Of a stretch of DNA of 64,000 nt, positions 25,521 through 36,000 are shown piece by piece. The translations under genes were made by a program, and so were the position numbers. Every line of letters starts with the position of its first letter. Position 1 is the stretch's first letter. This DNA comes from JBGTFE01 sp049799955 (GTDB lineage Bacteria > Acidobacteriota > Blastocatellia > Pyrinomonadales > Pyrinomonadaceae). The notes beneath the pieces are model-generated. The model saw nothing but the letters and a program-made list of their open reading frames with translations. It did no database searches and was not told the DNA's origin. The DNA lies in NCBI GenBank assembly GCA_049799955.1, contig JBARIW010000142.1:1-64000 (forward strand). The letters run 5' to 3'.

Positions 25521-26678
25521 GTGGCAAAAAAAGATTATTACCAGATTCTCGGCATAAAAAAAGACGCAAAGGCGGACGAGATTAAAAAAGCGTATCGCAA
25601 ACTTGCGCGCAAATTTCATCCGGATGTAAATCCGAATGACAAAACCGCCGAGGAAAAATTTAAGGAAGTTCAGGAAGCCTACGACGTTCTTTCCGACGAG
25701 AAAAAACGCAAGGTTTTCGACCGTTTCGGCTATTACGCCGACAATCTCGACCCTGATTCGCCATTTAGCAGCGGCGCGAGTTCGGGCGGCGCGGGCGCGT
25801 CGAATTTCGATTTTTCCGGTTTTAATTTCGAGCCGGGCGGTTCGGGCGGGTCTTCGTCGAGCTTTCGTGATATTTTCTCAGACCTTTTCGGCGGCTCGAA
25901 ACAGCGCGAGCCTGAACCGCCTCGTCCCTTACCGAAAAAAGGCAGGGACATCGAAATTCCGCTCGCGCTCTCGTTTGAAGAATCTTTTACGGGCTTGACG
26001 ACAAACATCACGGTCAATCGTTCCGAGCAGTGTTCGCGCTGTCAGGGCGCGGGCGATACGGGCGGTCCGGTCGTCGTCTGCCCGACCTGCAAGGGAACGG
26101 GGCAAGTGCAGAGAAGCGGCGGAAGATTGCAGTTTTCGCAAACCTGCTCCGACTGTGAAGGAACCGGACGAAGAAGACAACCGTGCTCGCTTTGCGGCGG
26201 AAAGGGCGTTACGCCAAAGACCGAACAGGTAAAAATTCGCATCCCGGCGGGCGTCGATACAGGCTCGCGCGTGCGGATTCCAAAAAAAGGACACGGCGGC
26301 AGGCTTGGCGCGCAGCCCGGAGATTTGTTCATCATTACAAACGTCGGCAAGCACAGATATTTTACGCGCAAAGGCGACAATATTTATGTAACCGTTCCGA
26401 TAACCGTTTCGGAAGCGGCGCTCGGCGCGAAAATCGAAGTTCCGACGGTCGAGGGCAAAGCGCAGCTCAAAATTCCTTCCGGAACCGAATCGGGACAAAA
26501 ATTTCGCCTTCGTGAACGCGGTTTTCCGAGTCTCAGAAATCCTAATTTACGCGGCGACCAGTTTGTCGAAGTCAAGATAGCTCTGCCGCGCGTTATCTCG
26601 GAAGAAACAAAGGAAATTTTGCGGCAGTTTGAAAAAGCGAATCCCGAAAACCCGCGAAAGGTGATGGGGTTGGATTAA
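25521..26678 (+). CDS. dnaJ: Chaperone DnaJ
   Basis: 385 residues with GTG start. J domain 1-70 with HPD (FHPDVNPND), Gly/Phe/Ser-rich linker, then four zinc-finger motifs CSRCQGAG, CPTCKGTG, CSDCEGTG and CSLCGGKG, and the C-terminal substrate-binding domains (GDLFIITNVGKHRYFTRKGD, RGDQFVEVKIALP). It stimulates DnaK ATPase and delivers substrates. The start codon is immediately after the toxin stop and has no separate ribosome site. Confidence 0.97.
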   Translation: MAKKDYYQILGIKKDAKADEIKKAYRKLARKFHPDVNPNDKTAEEKFKEVQEAYDVLSDEKKRKVFDRFGYYADNLDPDSPFSSGASSGGAGASNFDFSGFNFEPGGSGGSSSSFRDIFSDLFGGSKQREPEPPRPLPKKGRDIEIPLALSFEESFTGLTTNITVNRSEQCSRCQGAGDTGGPVVVCPTCKGTGQVQRSGGRLQFSQTCSDCEGTGRRRQPCSLCGGKGVTPKTEQVKIRIPAGVDTGSRVRIPKKGHGGRLGAQPGDLFIITNVGKHRYFTRKGDNIYVTVPITVSEAALGAKIEVPTVEGKAQLKIPSGTESGQKFRLRERGFPSLRNPNLRGDQFVEVKIALPRVISEETKEILRQFEKANPENPRKVMGLD

Positions 26679-26681
26679 TTT

Positions 26682-28079
26682 ATGAGCGCCGAAAGCAAAA
26701 CGGAAAATAAACCATATTTAGGTTATTTGCTTTGCGTTTTGGGTTTCGGATTGACAATTTGGGCGTTTTATCCGGGCTTGATGTCGCCGGATTCTGTAAC
26801 GAGTTTTACGGAAGCGCGGCAGAATTCTTTTACGGACATAAGCTCGCCGGTGATGTCGTATTTATGGCGATTTCTCGACAAAATCATTGCCGGACCCGCG
26901 CCGATGCTCGTTTTGCAGAACGCGGTTTTTTGGAGCGCGTGCGCGGTGTTTTGGCGCGCGACTCATAAAAAATCTTTTTGGCTCGGGCTTTGTCTGATTT
27001 TGTTTGCGCTGATGCCACAGATTTTCGCGCAGCTTCCGGTCATCTGGAAAGATGTCGGACTCGGAGCGGCTTTGTTTTTAAGTTCGGCGCTGCTTTATCT
27101 GGCGGATAAAACGAAAAATAAAGTCGCGTTTTTGATTTCGCCTTTGTTCTTGTTTTACGGCTACGCGGCGCGGCTTAATGCGCTTCCGGCAGTTTTGCCG
27201 CTGGCGATTTGGAGCGGTTTTATTTTTTGCCGCGTTTTTGAAATCGAAAAAAGGAAATTGCTGCCGGTCGCTGCCGGCGCGATTTATTTTTTCGCAATTT
27301 CTTTGACAGTTTATTTTGTCAGCGGCGGAATTACCGAAGGGAAAACAGTTTACCCGTTTCAGCAAATTTATTTATATGATTTAGCCGCGATTTCAAAAGA
27401 GAGAAACGAAGCGTTATTTCCCGAATACGTTTTGAAAAACGAGAATTTCTCGCTGGAAAAAGTGAAAACGCGTTATAACGAGCGTTCGGTCAGCGATTTG
27501 ATATTTGAGAATGTGCCGGAACAAGGCGATTTGCCGGTTCTGAAGTTAAGCTCTGATGCGGAACAAATCGCGGCTTTGCGGCAAAAATGGCTTGAAAGCG
27601 TTCAGGAAAATCCTTCGGCTTATCTGAAACATCGCGGGAGAGTTTTCGCGCAGCTTGCCGGGCTTTCGTCCTCGGTAACGCGTCCTTTCTGGAATTTGGG
27701 TTTTTCGGAAAACCCGCCCGAATTTCAGCGCGAAGAGAATTTCGCCGCAAGCGTTTTGATGAAATATTTCGGTCTTTTTCAGAGACCTTTTCCGCAGACT
27801 TTCTTTTTTCGCGCTTTTTTGTGGCTTTTATTCTGCGGATATTTTTTGTTCCGGGCGATTAAAAACAAGCTCAGAGACGATTGGGAAATCGTTTTCGTTC
27901 TTTCGACAAGCTGTTTGTTATTCACGTTTGCGTATTTTCCGACGACGCCTTCGACCGAGTTCAGGTATCTTTTCTGGTCGGCGATTTCATCGGCGCTGGT
28001 CGTGATTTTCGGAATGTGTCAATCGGCGCGGGACGCGGATAATTTGCCCGGTAAATTTTTATTAAAATTAAGGAAATGA
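26682..28079 (+). CDS. Polytopic membrane protein, glycosyltransferase-like
   Basis: 465 residues with about nine to ten TM segments, 3 bp after dnaJ and overlapping hspR by 4 bp. Loop motif FYPGLMSPDSVTSFTEARQ near residue 28 and a conserved-looking lumenal region (TEGKTVYPFQQIYLYDLAAI) resemble integral-membrane glycosyltransferases of the GT39/GT-C group, but no decisive catalytic motif is seen. Its presence inside a heat-shock operon is unusual. Function is not established. Confidence 0.6.
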   Translation: MSAESKTENKPYLGYLLCVLGFGLTIWAFYPGLMSPDSVTSFTEARQNSFTDISSPVMSYLWRFLDKIIAGPAPMLVLQNAVFWSACAVFWRATHKKSFWLGLCLILFALMPQIFAQLPVIWKDVGLGAALFLSSALLYLADKTKNKVAFLISPLFLFYGYAARLNALPAVLPLAIWSGFIFCRVFEIEKRKLLPVAAGAIYFFAISLTVYFVSGGITEGKTVYPFQQIYLYDLAAISKERNEALFPEYVLKNENFSLEKVKTRYNERSVSDLIFENVPEQGDLPVLKLSSDAEQIAALRQKWLESVQENPSAYLKHRGRVFAQLAGLSSSVTRPFWNLGFSENPPEFQREENFAASVLMKYFGLFQRPFPQTFFFRAFLWLLFCGYFLFRAIKNKLRDDWEIVFVLSTSCLLFTFAYFPTTPSTEFRYLFWSAISSALVVIFGMCQSARDADNLPGKFLLKLRK

Positions 28080-28477
28080 AGAGAAAAGTTAAAACATACA
28101 CAATCAGCGCGGTTGCGGAGCTTTTCGACATTCATCCGCAAACTCTCAGGCTTTACGAGCGCGAAGGCTTGCTCAAACCTTCACGTTCGATAGGAAACAC
28201 GCGGCTTTACGAAGATTCAGACCTTGAGCGTCTGGAAGTAATTCTGTCTCTGACGCGAGATTTAGGCGTGAATCTCGCGGGCGTTGAAATCATTCTCAAT
28301 ATGCGCGAAAAAATGGACGCGATGCAGAAGGAATTTGAGCGCTTTTTCGATTACCTGCGCTCGCACGCGGGCGAATTTTCGCGTGAATTTGAAGATTTTT
28401 CCGAATCGGAAGCCTTAATTCCGATTTCGCGGCTCACCGTAACCGCATTTCATCGAAAATCTCAGGACGATGAATAG
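28076..28477 (+). CDS. hspR: MerR-type heat-shock repressor HspR
   Basis: 133 residues. The MerR helix-turn-helix and wing are clear (YTISAVAELFDIHPQTLRLY, EREGLLKPSR, GNTRLYEDSDLERL) followed by TRDLGVNLAGVEIILNMREK, the signature of HspR rather than other MerR proteins. HspR represses dnaK-type operons with DnaK as co-repressor. It is the last gene of the dnaK operon, so a feedback loop is expected. The ATG overlaps the stop of the membrane-protein gene. Confidence 0.92.
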   Translation: MKRKVKTYTISAVAELFDIHPQTLRLYEREGLLKPSRSIGNTRLYEDSDLERLEVILSLTRDLGVNLAGVEIILNMREKMDAMQKEFERFFDYLRSHAGEFSREFEDFSESEALIPISRLTVTAFHRKSQDDE

Positions 28478-28586
28478 TTAAACATTTCTTAACCGGAAAT
28501 CTCCCGTTTTCCCTTTACTTTTTTTGCTTTTTGGTATAAGAATAGCCTACCGACGACAATTAAAAATTAAATTTAGGAGAACATCA

Positions 28587-31500
28587 ATGAAAAGTGTGTT
28601 TGGAAAGCGCTTTCTTTCAATCTTCGTGTTTAGCCTTTTTATTTTTATTTTCCCCGCTGTCGTCTTCGCACAGGATTTGGATGACGTTACAATCAGCGGC
28701 AGAATTGTTGACGTAAACGACGCGCCGATTGTCGGCGCGACCGTCGCGGCGACGCTGACGACAACCGGTGTCGAGCGTACGGTAATTGCCGACGAAGAAG
28801 GTCGTTACCGGATTGTCGAGCTTCCGCCCGGAACTTATAAGGTGAAAGCTTCGGCGCAGGGCTTCGGCGCGAAAGAGCAAATTGACCTTGTAACAATCGC
28901 CGGGCAAAACGTGCAGCTTAATTTTTCGCTCGCTCCGGCAAGCGTTCAAGCTGAGCAAACCGTTACTATCGGCGGCGACGACGCGCCGCTTGTCGATACG
29001 ACGCGCATAGTCGTCGGCGGAACCGTAACCGAACGGGAAATCGAAGAGCTTCCGAACAACACGCGCAATCCTTTGGATTTAATTTTTACTCTGGGCGGCG
29101 TAACGGAAGAACCGCTTTCGACCAGAGATTTAGCGCAGGATAAAGGCGACCGGGGCGAAACCTCGCCGAGCGCGACTACCGAAGAAGCAGGAATTTTCTC
29201 GCTTTCCGGCGGCGCGGCTTATTCAAACAATATTACGATTGACGGTTTGGACAATAACGACGACCGCGCGGCGACTTTTCGTTTTCAGCCTTCGATGGAT
29301 TCGATTGCCGAAGTTCAGGTCATTACAAACCAGTTTTCCGCCGAATACGGTCGCGCTTCGGGCGGTCGCGTCAATTTCCGAACGCGCGGCGGCGGTAAGG
29401 ATTTTCGCGGCAGAATTTCCTATTACTTTCGTGACGAAAGCTTAAACGCCAACACATGGCGCAATAATTCGCGTCCACGCCAGCCGGGAGTCGTCAACAC
29501 GATTCCCGCGCTTCAGGAAAACATCCCGTATTTTTCATTCAGCGGTCCGGTTCCGTTCGGTTATTTCAAAAGCAAAACTTTCTTTTTTGCCGGTTACGAA
29601 TACCAGAATTTATTTGAAAACACGAGAATCGACACCTACGTTCCGGTTCAGCAAAATTCGCGTTATCCGCTTCCTTCGCCGACCGACCCGGCTGCTCAGA
29701 TAAATGTCGGGACGACGACCGCGCCGGTTTTCGTCGCGCCGTTTCTCGAAGACGTTCCGACGCCGCTTCGCAATCATATTTTTATGACGCGTATCGACCA
29801 TAATTTTACCGATATGCACAGCATAACTTTTAACTTTCAATTTGGAAAACGCAATGATTTTCGCCAGTTCAGCGGCGGAAGTCGTCTCGCCGAATCGTTA
29901 ATCGGCAACAGTCGCGACACGCGCGCATTTAGCCTTGCCGACAGTTACAGTTTTTCCCCGAAGCTGGTTAATCAGTTTAAGATTCAGTTTTCGACATTAA
30001 AGCCGCGTGTCGCTGCCGACACGGCTTTAAGCTCGCCGGTTGTTTTAATCAGCTTGCCGACGCTTCTCGACCGCGGCACGACTTTGATTTCCGGCTCGAC
30101 CACCGGCTCAAGCGACAGGGAAGAAAAACGCTGGCAGTTTCAGGATACTTTCGGCTTGGATTACGGCGCGCATTCGTTCAAGTTCGGCGCTGACATACAG
30201 CGCGTCGATTCGACTTTTATCGACCGCGGCGACGCAACCGGAACTTTCAATTTCGCCAGCCCGGGAACATTTCTAACGACGACGGTTTCGCGTTATCGTC
30301 ATAATTTCGGAACAAGCTCCGAGCAGCAAAATACTTACACGGGCTTCTTTTTTCAGGACGGATGGCGGTTCAAACCGAATCTTACCGTTAGCTTCGGTCT
30401 GCGCTACGAGAAAGAATCTATAATTGACGATTCGAACAATTTCGGACCGCGCGCGGGAATCGCATTGGACCCATTTAAAACGGGAAAAACCGTTATCCGC
30501 GTCGGCGCGGGAATTTTCTATAACCGCGCGCTGCTTCGAACGATTGACGATTATTCGCTGACGACGAGTACGCTTGTTTTCGACACGAACACCATTCCGT
30601 CAGGCGGACCGCGCGACGCTGTTCTGGCGCAGCTCAGCGCCGCTTTCCCGATGCCTCTGACGCAGGCGCAGGCGCAGTCGATTTGCACCACCAATAATTT
30701 AACCTGCGGAAACGCGGCTTTCGGGCGTATTCTCGACCCGACCTTAAAGCTTCCCGAAAGCTATCAGTTCAATATCGGATTCGAGCGCGAAATCGGGAAG
30801 GATTATGTTTTCGAGGCAAATTACACGTGGAATAAAACCGCGCGTCTGTGGCGCGAATTTAATTCAAATGCAATCAGTCTTGAAGCTGTCAACGCGCGAA
30901 CAGGCGGAAATTTCAACGATTTAGCCGGATATTTGCTTTCGCAGCCGTTTAATAACGCGCCTGTAAACGGCATCAGACCGTTTTACAACGCCGGCGGCGC
31001 GAGAGACGCCGTTCGCTTCGCAACGTCATTTGCGCCGCCGCCGGTCGGCGACCCGACGCGCTGCACCGGAACAATCGCGCCGACCAACGCAGACCAGGGC
31101 GGATGCCAGATTATCAACGGCATTGCGACTACGATTATCAATCTGAACAGCCAGTCGGCAATCAATTCGAGCGCTCCGATTACGGTCGCTCTGGCGGTTT
31201 TAAATCAATTTCGACCTAATCCGGCGCGAACGCAGCTTGAGCAGCTTGCCTCAATCGGCAACGCGCGTTATAACGGCTTGATTTTGGAACTGCGCCGTCG
31301 TTTTCGTCCTTTGGGATTCGGTTTTGCCGGTTCGATGCGGTTTGTTTACACGCTTTCGCGGAGCGAGGATGACGGAATCGTCAACACTTCGTCGGCACAG
31401 CTTTCGGGCGATTTTACTTCGGAATGGTCGCGGGCTTTGCAGGACAGGCGACACCGGTTTGCTTTTTCAGGAACGATTGAAGCGCCGAAATGGCTCGGCA

Positions 31501-31961
31501 AGCTTCGTTTTTCGCCGATTGTGCGACTCGGTTCTTCCGCGCCGTTCAATCTTTCGGCTGGCGGCGTTGACCGCAATCTCGACGACGTGAACACCGACCG
31601 ACCGAACTTTTTCAATAACCCGGGAATTATTCGATACCGCGAACCGGGCGAGCCGTTTCCGCAGGACGTTTTCAACTCGCTCTCGCGCCCGACCATCGGA
31701 ACGCGAGGCGGAAATCTGCGACGAAACGCCGGTCACGGTCCGCAGCTTTTCCTGTTTGATTTAAACGTCAGTCGTGAATTTAAATTTTCGAAGAGAATTA
31801 GTCTGCGTCCGAATATCGAAATCAATAACGTCTTTAACTCGACCGTTTTTAGTTTCGGAACGGCGTTTATCAACGTTACCGACCCGCAGGCGACGTTTCT
31901 CGTCCCGAATCGCACGTATCGCTCGCGTGAGATGCGGCTCGGGCTTAGATTTGATTTTTAG
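28587..31961 (+). CDS. Oar-like TonB-dependent receptor
   Basis: 1124 residues from ATG 28587 with AGGAGA 6 bp upstream. Signal peptide 1-27 (ends VVFAQ), CarboxypepD_reg domain about 30-115 (VTISGRIVDVNDAPIVGATV ... YRIVELPPGTYKVKAS), a plug-like region (NITIDGLDNNDDRAATFRFQ, IAEVQVITNQFSAEYGRASG), and a long barrel ending MRLGLRFDF. This is the Oar/Cna-B-fused receptor type, very abundant in Acidobacteriota and linked to uptake of peptides or glycans. The substrate is unknown and no SusD-like partner is present. Confidence 0.9.
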   Translation: MKSVFGKRFLSIFVFSLFIFIFPAVVFAQDLDDVTISGRIVDVNDAPIVGATVAATLTTTGVERTVIADEEGRYRIVELPPGTYKVKASAQGFGAKEQIDLVTIAGQNVQLNFSLAPASVQAEQTVTIGGDDAPLVDTTRIVVGGTVTEREIEELPNNTRNPLDLIFTLGGVTEEPLSTRDLAQDKGDRGETSPSATTEEAGIFSLSGGAAYSNNITIDGLDNNDDRAATFRFQPSMDSIAEVQVITNQFSAEYGRASGGRVNFRTRGGGKDFRGRISYYFRDESLNANTWRNNSRPRQPGVVNTIPALQENIPYFSFSGPVPFGYFKSKTFFFAGYEYQNLFENTRIDTYVPVQQNSRYPLPSPTDPAAQINVGTTTAPVFVAPFLEDVPTPLRNHIFMTRIDHNFTDMHSITFNFQFGKRNDFRQFSGGSRLAESLIGNSRDTRAFSLADSYSFSPKLVNQFKIQFSTLKPRVAADTALSSPVVLISLPTLLDRGTTLISGSTTGSSDREEKRWQFQDTFGLDYGAHSFKFGADIQRVDSTFIDRGDATGTFNFASPGTFLTTTVSRYRHNFGTSSEQQNTYTGFFFQDGWRFKPNLTVSFGLRYEKESIIDDSNNFGPRAGIALDPFKTGKTVIRVGAGIFYNRALLRTIDDYSLTTSTLVFDTNTIPSGGPRDAVLAQLSAAFPMPLTQAQAQSICTTNNLTCGNAAFGRILDPTLKLPESYQFNIGFEREIGKDYVFEANYTWNKTARLWREFNSNAISLEAVNARTGGNFNDLAGYLLSQPFNNAPVNGIRPFYNAGGARDAVRFATSFAPPPVGDPTRCTGTIAPTNADQGGCQIINGIATTIINLNSQSAINSSAPITVALAVLNQFRPNPARTQLEQLASIGNARYNGLILELRRRFRPLGFGFAGSMRFVYTLSRSEDDGIVNTSSAQLSGDFTSEWSRALQDRRHRFAFSGTIEAPKWLGKLRFSPIVRLGSSAPFNLSAGGVDRNLDDVNTDRPNFFNNPGIIRYREPGEPFPQDVFNSLSRPTIGTRGGNLRRNAGHGPQLFLFDLNVSREFKFSKRISLRPNIEINNVFNSTVFSFGTAFINVTDPQATFLVPNRTYRSREMRLGLRFDF

Positions 31962-31982
31962 TCGAATCAAAAATAAACTTCC

Positions 31983-32021
31983 GGCGAAACTGTTATTCAA
32001 AAAAGCAGTTTCGTCTTTTTA
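31983..32021 (+). terminator. Intrinsic terminator after the Oar-like receptor gene
   Basis: Stem CGAAACTG/CAGTTTCG with a 13-base loop followed by a T-rich run. Confidence 0.85.
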
Positions 32022-32110
32022 TTTTCTGAAGCGGCAAAATTTTGATGACTAATCCTTGTAATTTGTGATAAGTTATAAGATGTTGAACAAGTTTGTTCTC
32101 TTAAAGTAGT

Positions 32111-32872
32111 ATGAATCAAGTTTTAGAAAAATTCGACGCGCCGTTTACCGAAGTTTCCATCGAATCGGTACTTCTCGACGCCGACCTCTTTATCAAATAT
32201 CGCTCGCCCGAAAAAGCCTTCTCATTGCTGCGCGAATCGATGGAACGTTCGCCTCGCTCGATTCCTCTGCGCGAAAAAATGCGCGAAATCTGCATCTCGC
32301 AGAAAAGTCTGGACGAAGCCGCCAAGCAATGTCTCGCTTTAGTGAGTCTCTACATCAATCGTGAAGAATTCGATTTGGCTTACGACCGTCTTCAGGAAGC
32401 CAAGCTGCTCGACCCGCGCATTTCGGTCGCCTCCGGTCTGGAAGCGATTCGCCGTGCTCGCCGTCCCGAATTTGTAACGACACGCGATAAATCGCCGCAA
32501 AAAGTCAGAACGGACGTTACATTTGCCGGAAATCTGGCGTTTGTCAGCATTTTCGACGCCGTTCAGGTAATCGAAAATTCAAGAATGACAGGCTTGCTTG
32601 TCATCAAATCCGATTTGCACTTCGCCAGTGTTTCATTCAACGAAGGAAAAATCGTCGATGCCGAAACCGGAAAGCTCAACGGTGTTATGGCGTTCCGCGA
32701 AATAATTGAAATCAATAGCGGAACATTCGAATTTTCAACCTCCGAACACGAATTTCAAGTCGTCATAAACGTCTCCAGCAACACCAATTTCCTGCTCGAC
32801 GTTCTCACCGAACTCGACAACGAACGCGCCGAAAAACAAGGCTTGCGAAACCTGAATAACGAAGATTTATAA
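32111..32872 (+). CDS. DUF4388 (PATAN) protein with N-terminal TPR-like helices
   Basis: 253 residues, no signal peptide. The N-terminal about 115 residues are helical repeat (ADLFIKYRSPEKAFSLLRES, SLYINREEFDLAYDRLQEAK), and about 135-235 is a DUF4388 domain (FAGNLAFVSIFDAVQVIENS, GLLVIKSDLHFASVSFNEGK, GKLNGVMAFREIIE). Such proteins occur with two-component and gliding/GTPase systems, but here it stands between a receptor and smc. Exact role unknown. Confidence 0.8.
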   Translation: MNQVLEKFDAPFTEVSIESVLLDADLFIKYRSPEKAFSLLRESMERSPRSIPLREKMREICISQKSLDEAAKQCLALVSLYINREEFDLAYDRLQEAKLLDPRISVASGLEAIRRARRPEFVTTRDKSPQKVRTDVTFAGNLAFVSIFDAVQVIENSRMTGLLVIKSDLHFASVSFNEGKIVDAETGKLNGVMAFREIIEINSGTFEFSTSEHEFQVVINVSSNTNFLLDVLTELDNERAEKQGLRNLNNEDL

Positions 32873-33002
32873 AGATTCAAGATTCAAGATTTAAGATTCA
32901 AGATTGAATGAAGCTAATCTTGAATCTTAAATCTTGAATCTTGAATTTTGAATCTTAAATCTTAAATCTTGAATCTTGAATCTTGAATCTTAAATTTTGA
33001 AT
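32873..33002. repeat. Palindromic 7-mer repeat, gattcaa type, extended right arm
   Basis: Left arm of four GATTCAA/GATTTAA units; right arm of about twelve ATCTTGA/ATCTTAA/ATTTTGA units, far longer than the left. The asymmetry suggests expansion by slippage. Confidence 0.9.
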
Positions 33003-33075
33003 CCTTACGGATTTGACTTGAAAGCGCGAAAACAACAAAATATAGTGCTGTCTTTCCCCAAACGCGCTATATAAA

Positions 33076-36000
33076 ATGTTCAAGCTTCAACGTCTCGAAA
33101 TCACAGGTTTTAAATCTTTCGCCGATTACACGGAAATTGTCTTCACCGGCAACGGCATCACGGCGGTCGTCGGACCCAACGGCTGCGGCAAATCAAACGT
33201 TTCAGACGCAATCGCCTGGGTTTTAGGCGAGCAGCGCGCCAAATCCCTGCGCGGCGAAGAGATGAAGGATGTCGTCTTTCAGGGGACGAGCAAGCGCAGC
33301 CCGTCGGGTATGGCTGAGGTCGTTCTGCATCTCGTTCGGGACGAAGAAAGCTTTTTTGAAGACGAAGAACATGATTTGAGCGACATTGACGCGAGCCTGA
33401 GCGATTTGGACGAAAAAGCCGTCGATATTGACGAAATCGAAAGAGCCGAGAGTCAGGAGTCGCAAGTCGCGAGTGAGTCGAATAGCTATGAAATCGGGGA
33501 ATTTGAAGCCGAAAAAGTTCAGGCGGCGCAGGTCGGCTCAGTTCAGACGGTTCAGACAAAAATAAAAACAAAACGTCATTGGCGACCGCGCGCGTTTGCG
33601 CTCGATTTCGCGCCGGGCGAAGCAATTTCCGTTACGCGCCGGCTTTATCTTTCGGGCGAGAGCGAATATCAGCTCAACGGCAAAACCTGCCGCCTGCGCG
33701 ACATACAGGATTTGTTTGCCGGAACAGGGCTTTCGGGCGCGCATTACGCTTTGATTGAACAGGGACGCATCGGACAAATTTTGTCGGCAAAGCCTTCCGA
33801 CCGCCGAAATTTAATCGAAGAAGCCGCCGGAATTTCCAAGTTTCGAACGCGCCAGCGAGCCGCCGAAGCGCGTCTGGAATCTGCAAAAACAAATCTGGGC
33901 AGAATTTCCGACATCGTTTCGGAAATCGACAAACAGGCTAACTCTTTACGCCGTCAAGCCGCGAAAACGCGTCGTTACAAGATTTTGCGCGAAGAATTTC
34001 GTGTTCTCCTGCGGCAGGTTTTTACGGCGGAAGGCAGATATTTGTCGGAACTCGTCGCCGGGTTGGAAGAAAAGTTAAGCGAATCGGTAAAAACCGAGCG
34101 CGAGATTTTCGCGCAGGTCGGCGAAAAAGACGAGGCGTTTCGAGACGCGACCCGGGCAGCGCGCGAAGCGGAAGAAAATCTTTCCGAGCTTCGACAAAAA
34201 CATTCCGAAAACGCGCTTGAACGTGACCGCGCGAGCCGCGAGCATCGCTATCAAAACGAACAAATCGCCGGTTTAAACATTCGTTCAGGCGGCTTAAAAT
34301 CTGAAATCGAAGCTATCGAGCAACGTCTCAGACTTGCAAATTCAGAGTTTGCGCGGCTGGAAAAAGACGAAAAGCGCGAACGCGCCGAAGCCGAAAAAAG
34401 CGAAATCTCTTTGCGCGAAGCCGAAAATAATTATCATGCAAAGCTTGTTGATTTAAATGAAATCGAAACCGAACAGGAGGCGGAACGCGCCGAGGTTTTA
34501 CAGCATACGGCGGCGGTCGAGCGCCTGACGGAAATCGAACGCCATCTCGAAAATACGATTGAGCGTTTGAAGGAACGCGCCGAAGGTTTGCGCCGCGAAG
34601 GCGTACGCGCCGAAGAAACCCGCGTCGAACATCAGAAAGAAGCCGAAACGCTCGGAAAAAATCTGGAAAATGAGCGCGAAAAATTGTCGAATCTTCAGGC
34701 TGAAAAAAGAAATCTGCTTGAAGAAGCCGGAAAAGCGAGAGTTTCGCTGCAAATTTCGGAAACGGCTTTGAAAAGCTTGGGTGAAGAATTTTCGCGGGCG
34801 AAACACAGGCTTGAAACTTTGCGCGAGCTTGAGGAAAAACGCGCAATTTACGCGCCTTCGATTCAAAAAATATTTTCCGAACAGGCGAAAATCGGCGTAA
34901 AATTTTCGGGACTTCTGGCGGATAAATTCGAGCCTGAAGAAAAAGCGGAAAAAGCGGTTGAAAATCTTTTCGGCGCGTATTTGCAGACTGTTTTGGTCGA
35001 AAGCGAAGAAGACGCGCGGAAAACGATTAAGTTTTTGAATGAAAACAATGTCGGGCGAATTGCGGTTTTAGTTCAAGATTCAAGATTCAAGATTCAAGAT
35101 TCAAAATTCAAAATTCAAAAACCGAAGACCAAAACCCAAAAGACGAAAATCGCAGATTTGCTCGGCATTTCCGAAGATTTTGCCGCCGTTCTTGAAGAAG
35201 CTTTCCCGCGTGAGATGTCGGCGCAGTTTGTTGAAAATTTTGATGAAATTAAGCTTAAAGAAAATGAAAACTTTGTGAATTCGGAAGGTGATTTAGTTTT
35301 TGCCGGAAGGCTTTTCGTCGGCGGAAAAGCGAATTCGAACGAGAAAAATTCTTCGCTTCTGGCGTTCAAACGCGAATTGCGCGAGCTGGAAAAACAACGC
35401 GACAGGCTTGCGAAAGAAACGGAAAAAGCCGAAAAAGAAACCGAAAAAGCGCGGCAGGTTTTAGCCGGAAAGGAAGAAAAAATCGTCGATTTGCAATCGC
35501 TTATCGTGCGCATCGAGCGCGAAATTTTAGGTCTTGAAATTCAGGAAAAATCAATCGCGCAGGAAATCGAGCGCGCCGAGCGGCATCGAAAAGTTGTTTC
35601 GGAAGAAGCAAAGCAAATCGAAGCGGAGATTCTGGAAATTCAGACTAAACAAAAAGACGCGCGGACAAATGCGCAAAAGGCGGAAAAAGCGCGAGCCGAA
35701 GCCGCGGCAAAGCTTGAAAAAATATCGCAAAATCTGGCTGATGCGCGTCAAAAACTTGATAAAGAAAATGCCGTTTTGAACGAAAAACGAACTCTGGCAG
35801 CGACTTCGAACGAGCGCAGGCGTTCGGCGCAGAGCGCTTTGCGGCGCGTGGAGACGGAAGAAAAAGAATTAAAAGAGCGTCTCGCGCGGCAGAATCTGGA
35901 AATTCTGGAAACGCAGGGGAAAATCAAGGAATTGACCGATTCGATTGCGGGAATCGAGCAAAAAATCACTTTGGCGGAAGACGAGCGAGACGCCGAGCAA

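Noticed and set aside
32873..33002. CRISPR-like array
   Set aside because: Units are 7 bp with no spacers and are followed by their complements; no cas genes.
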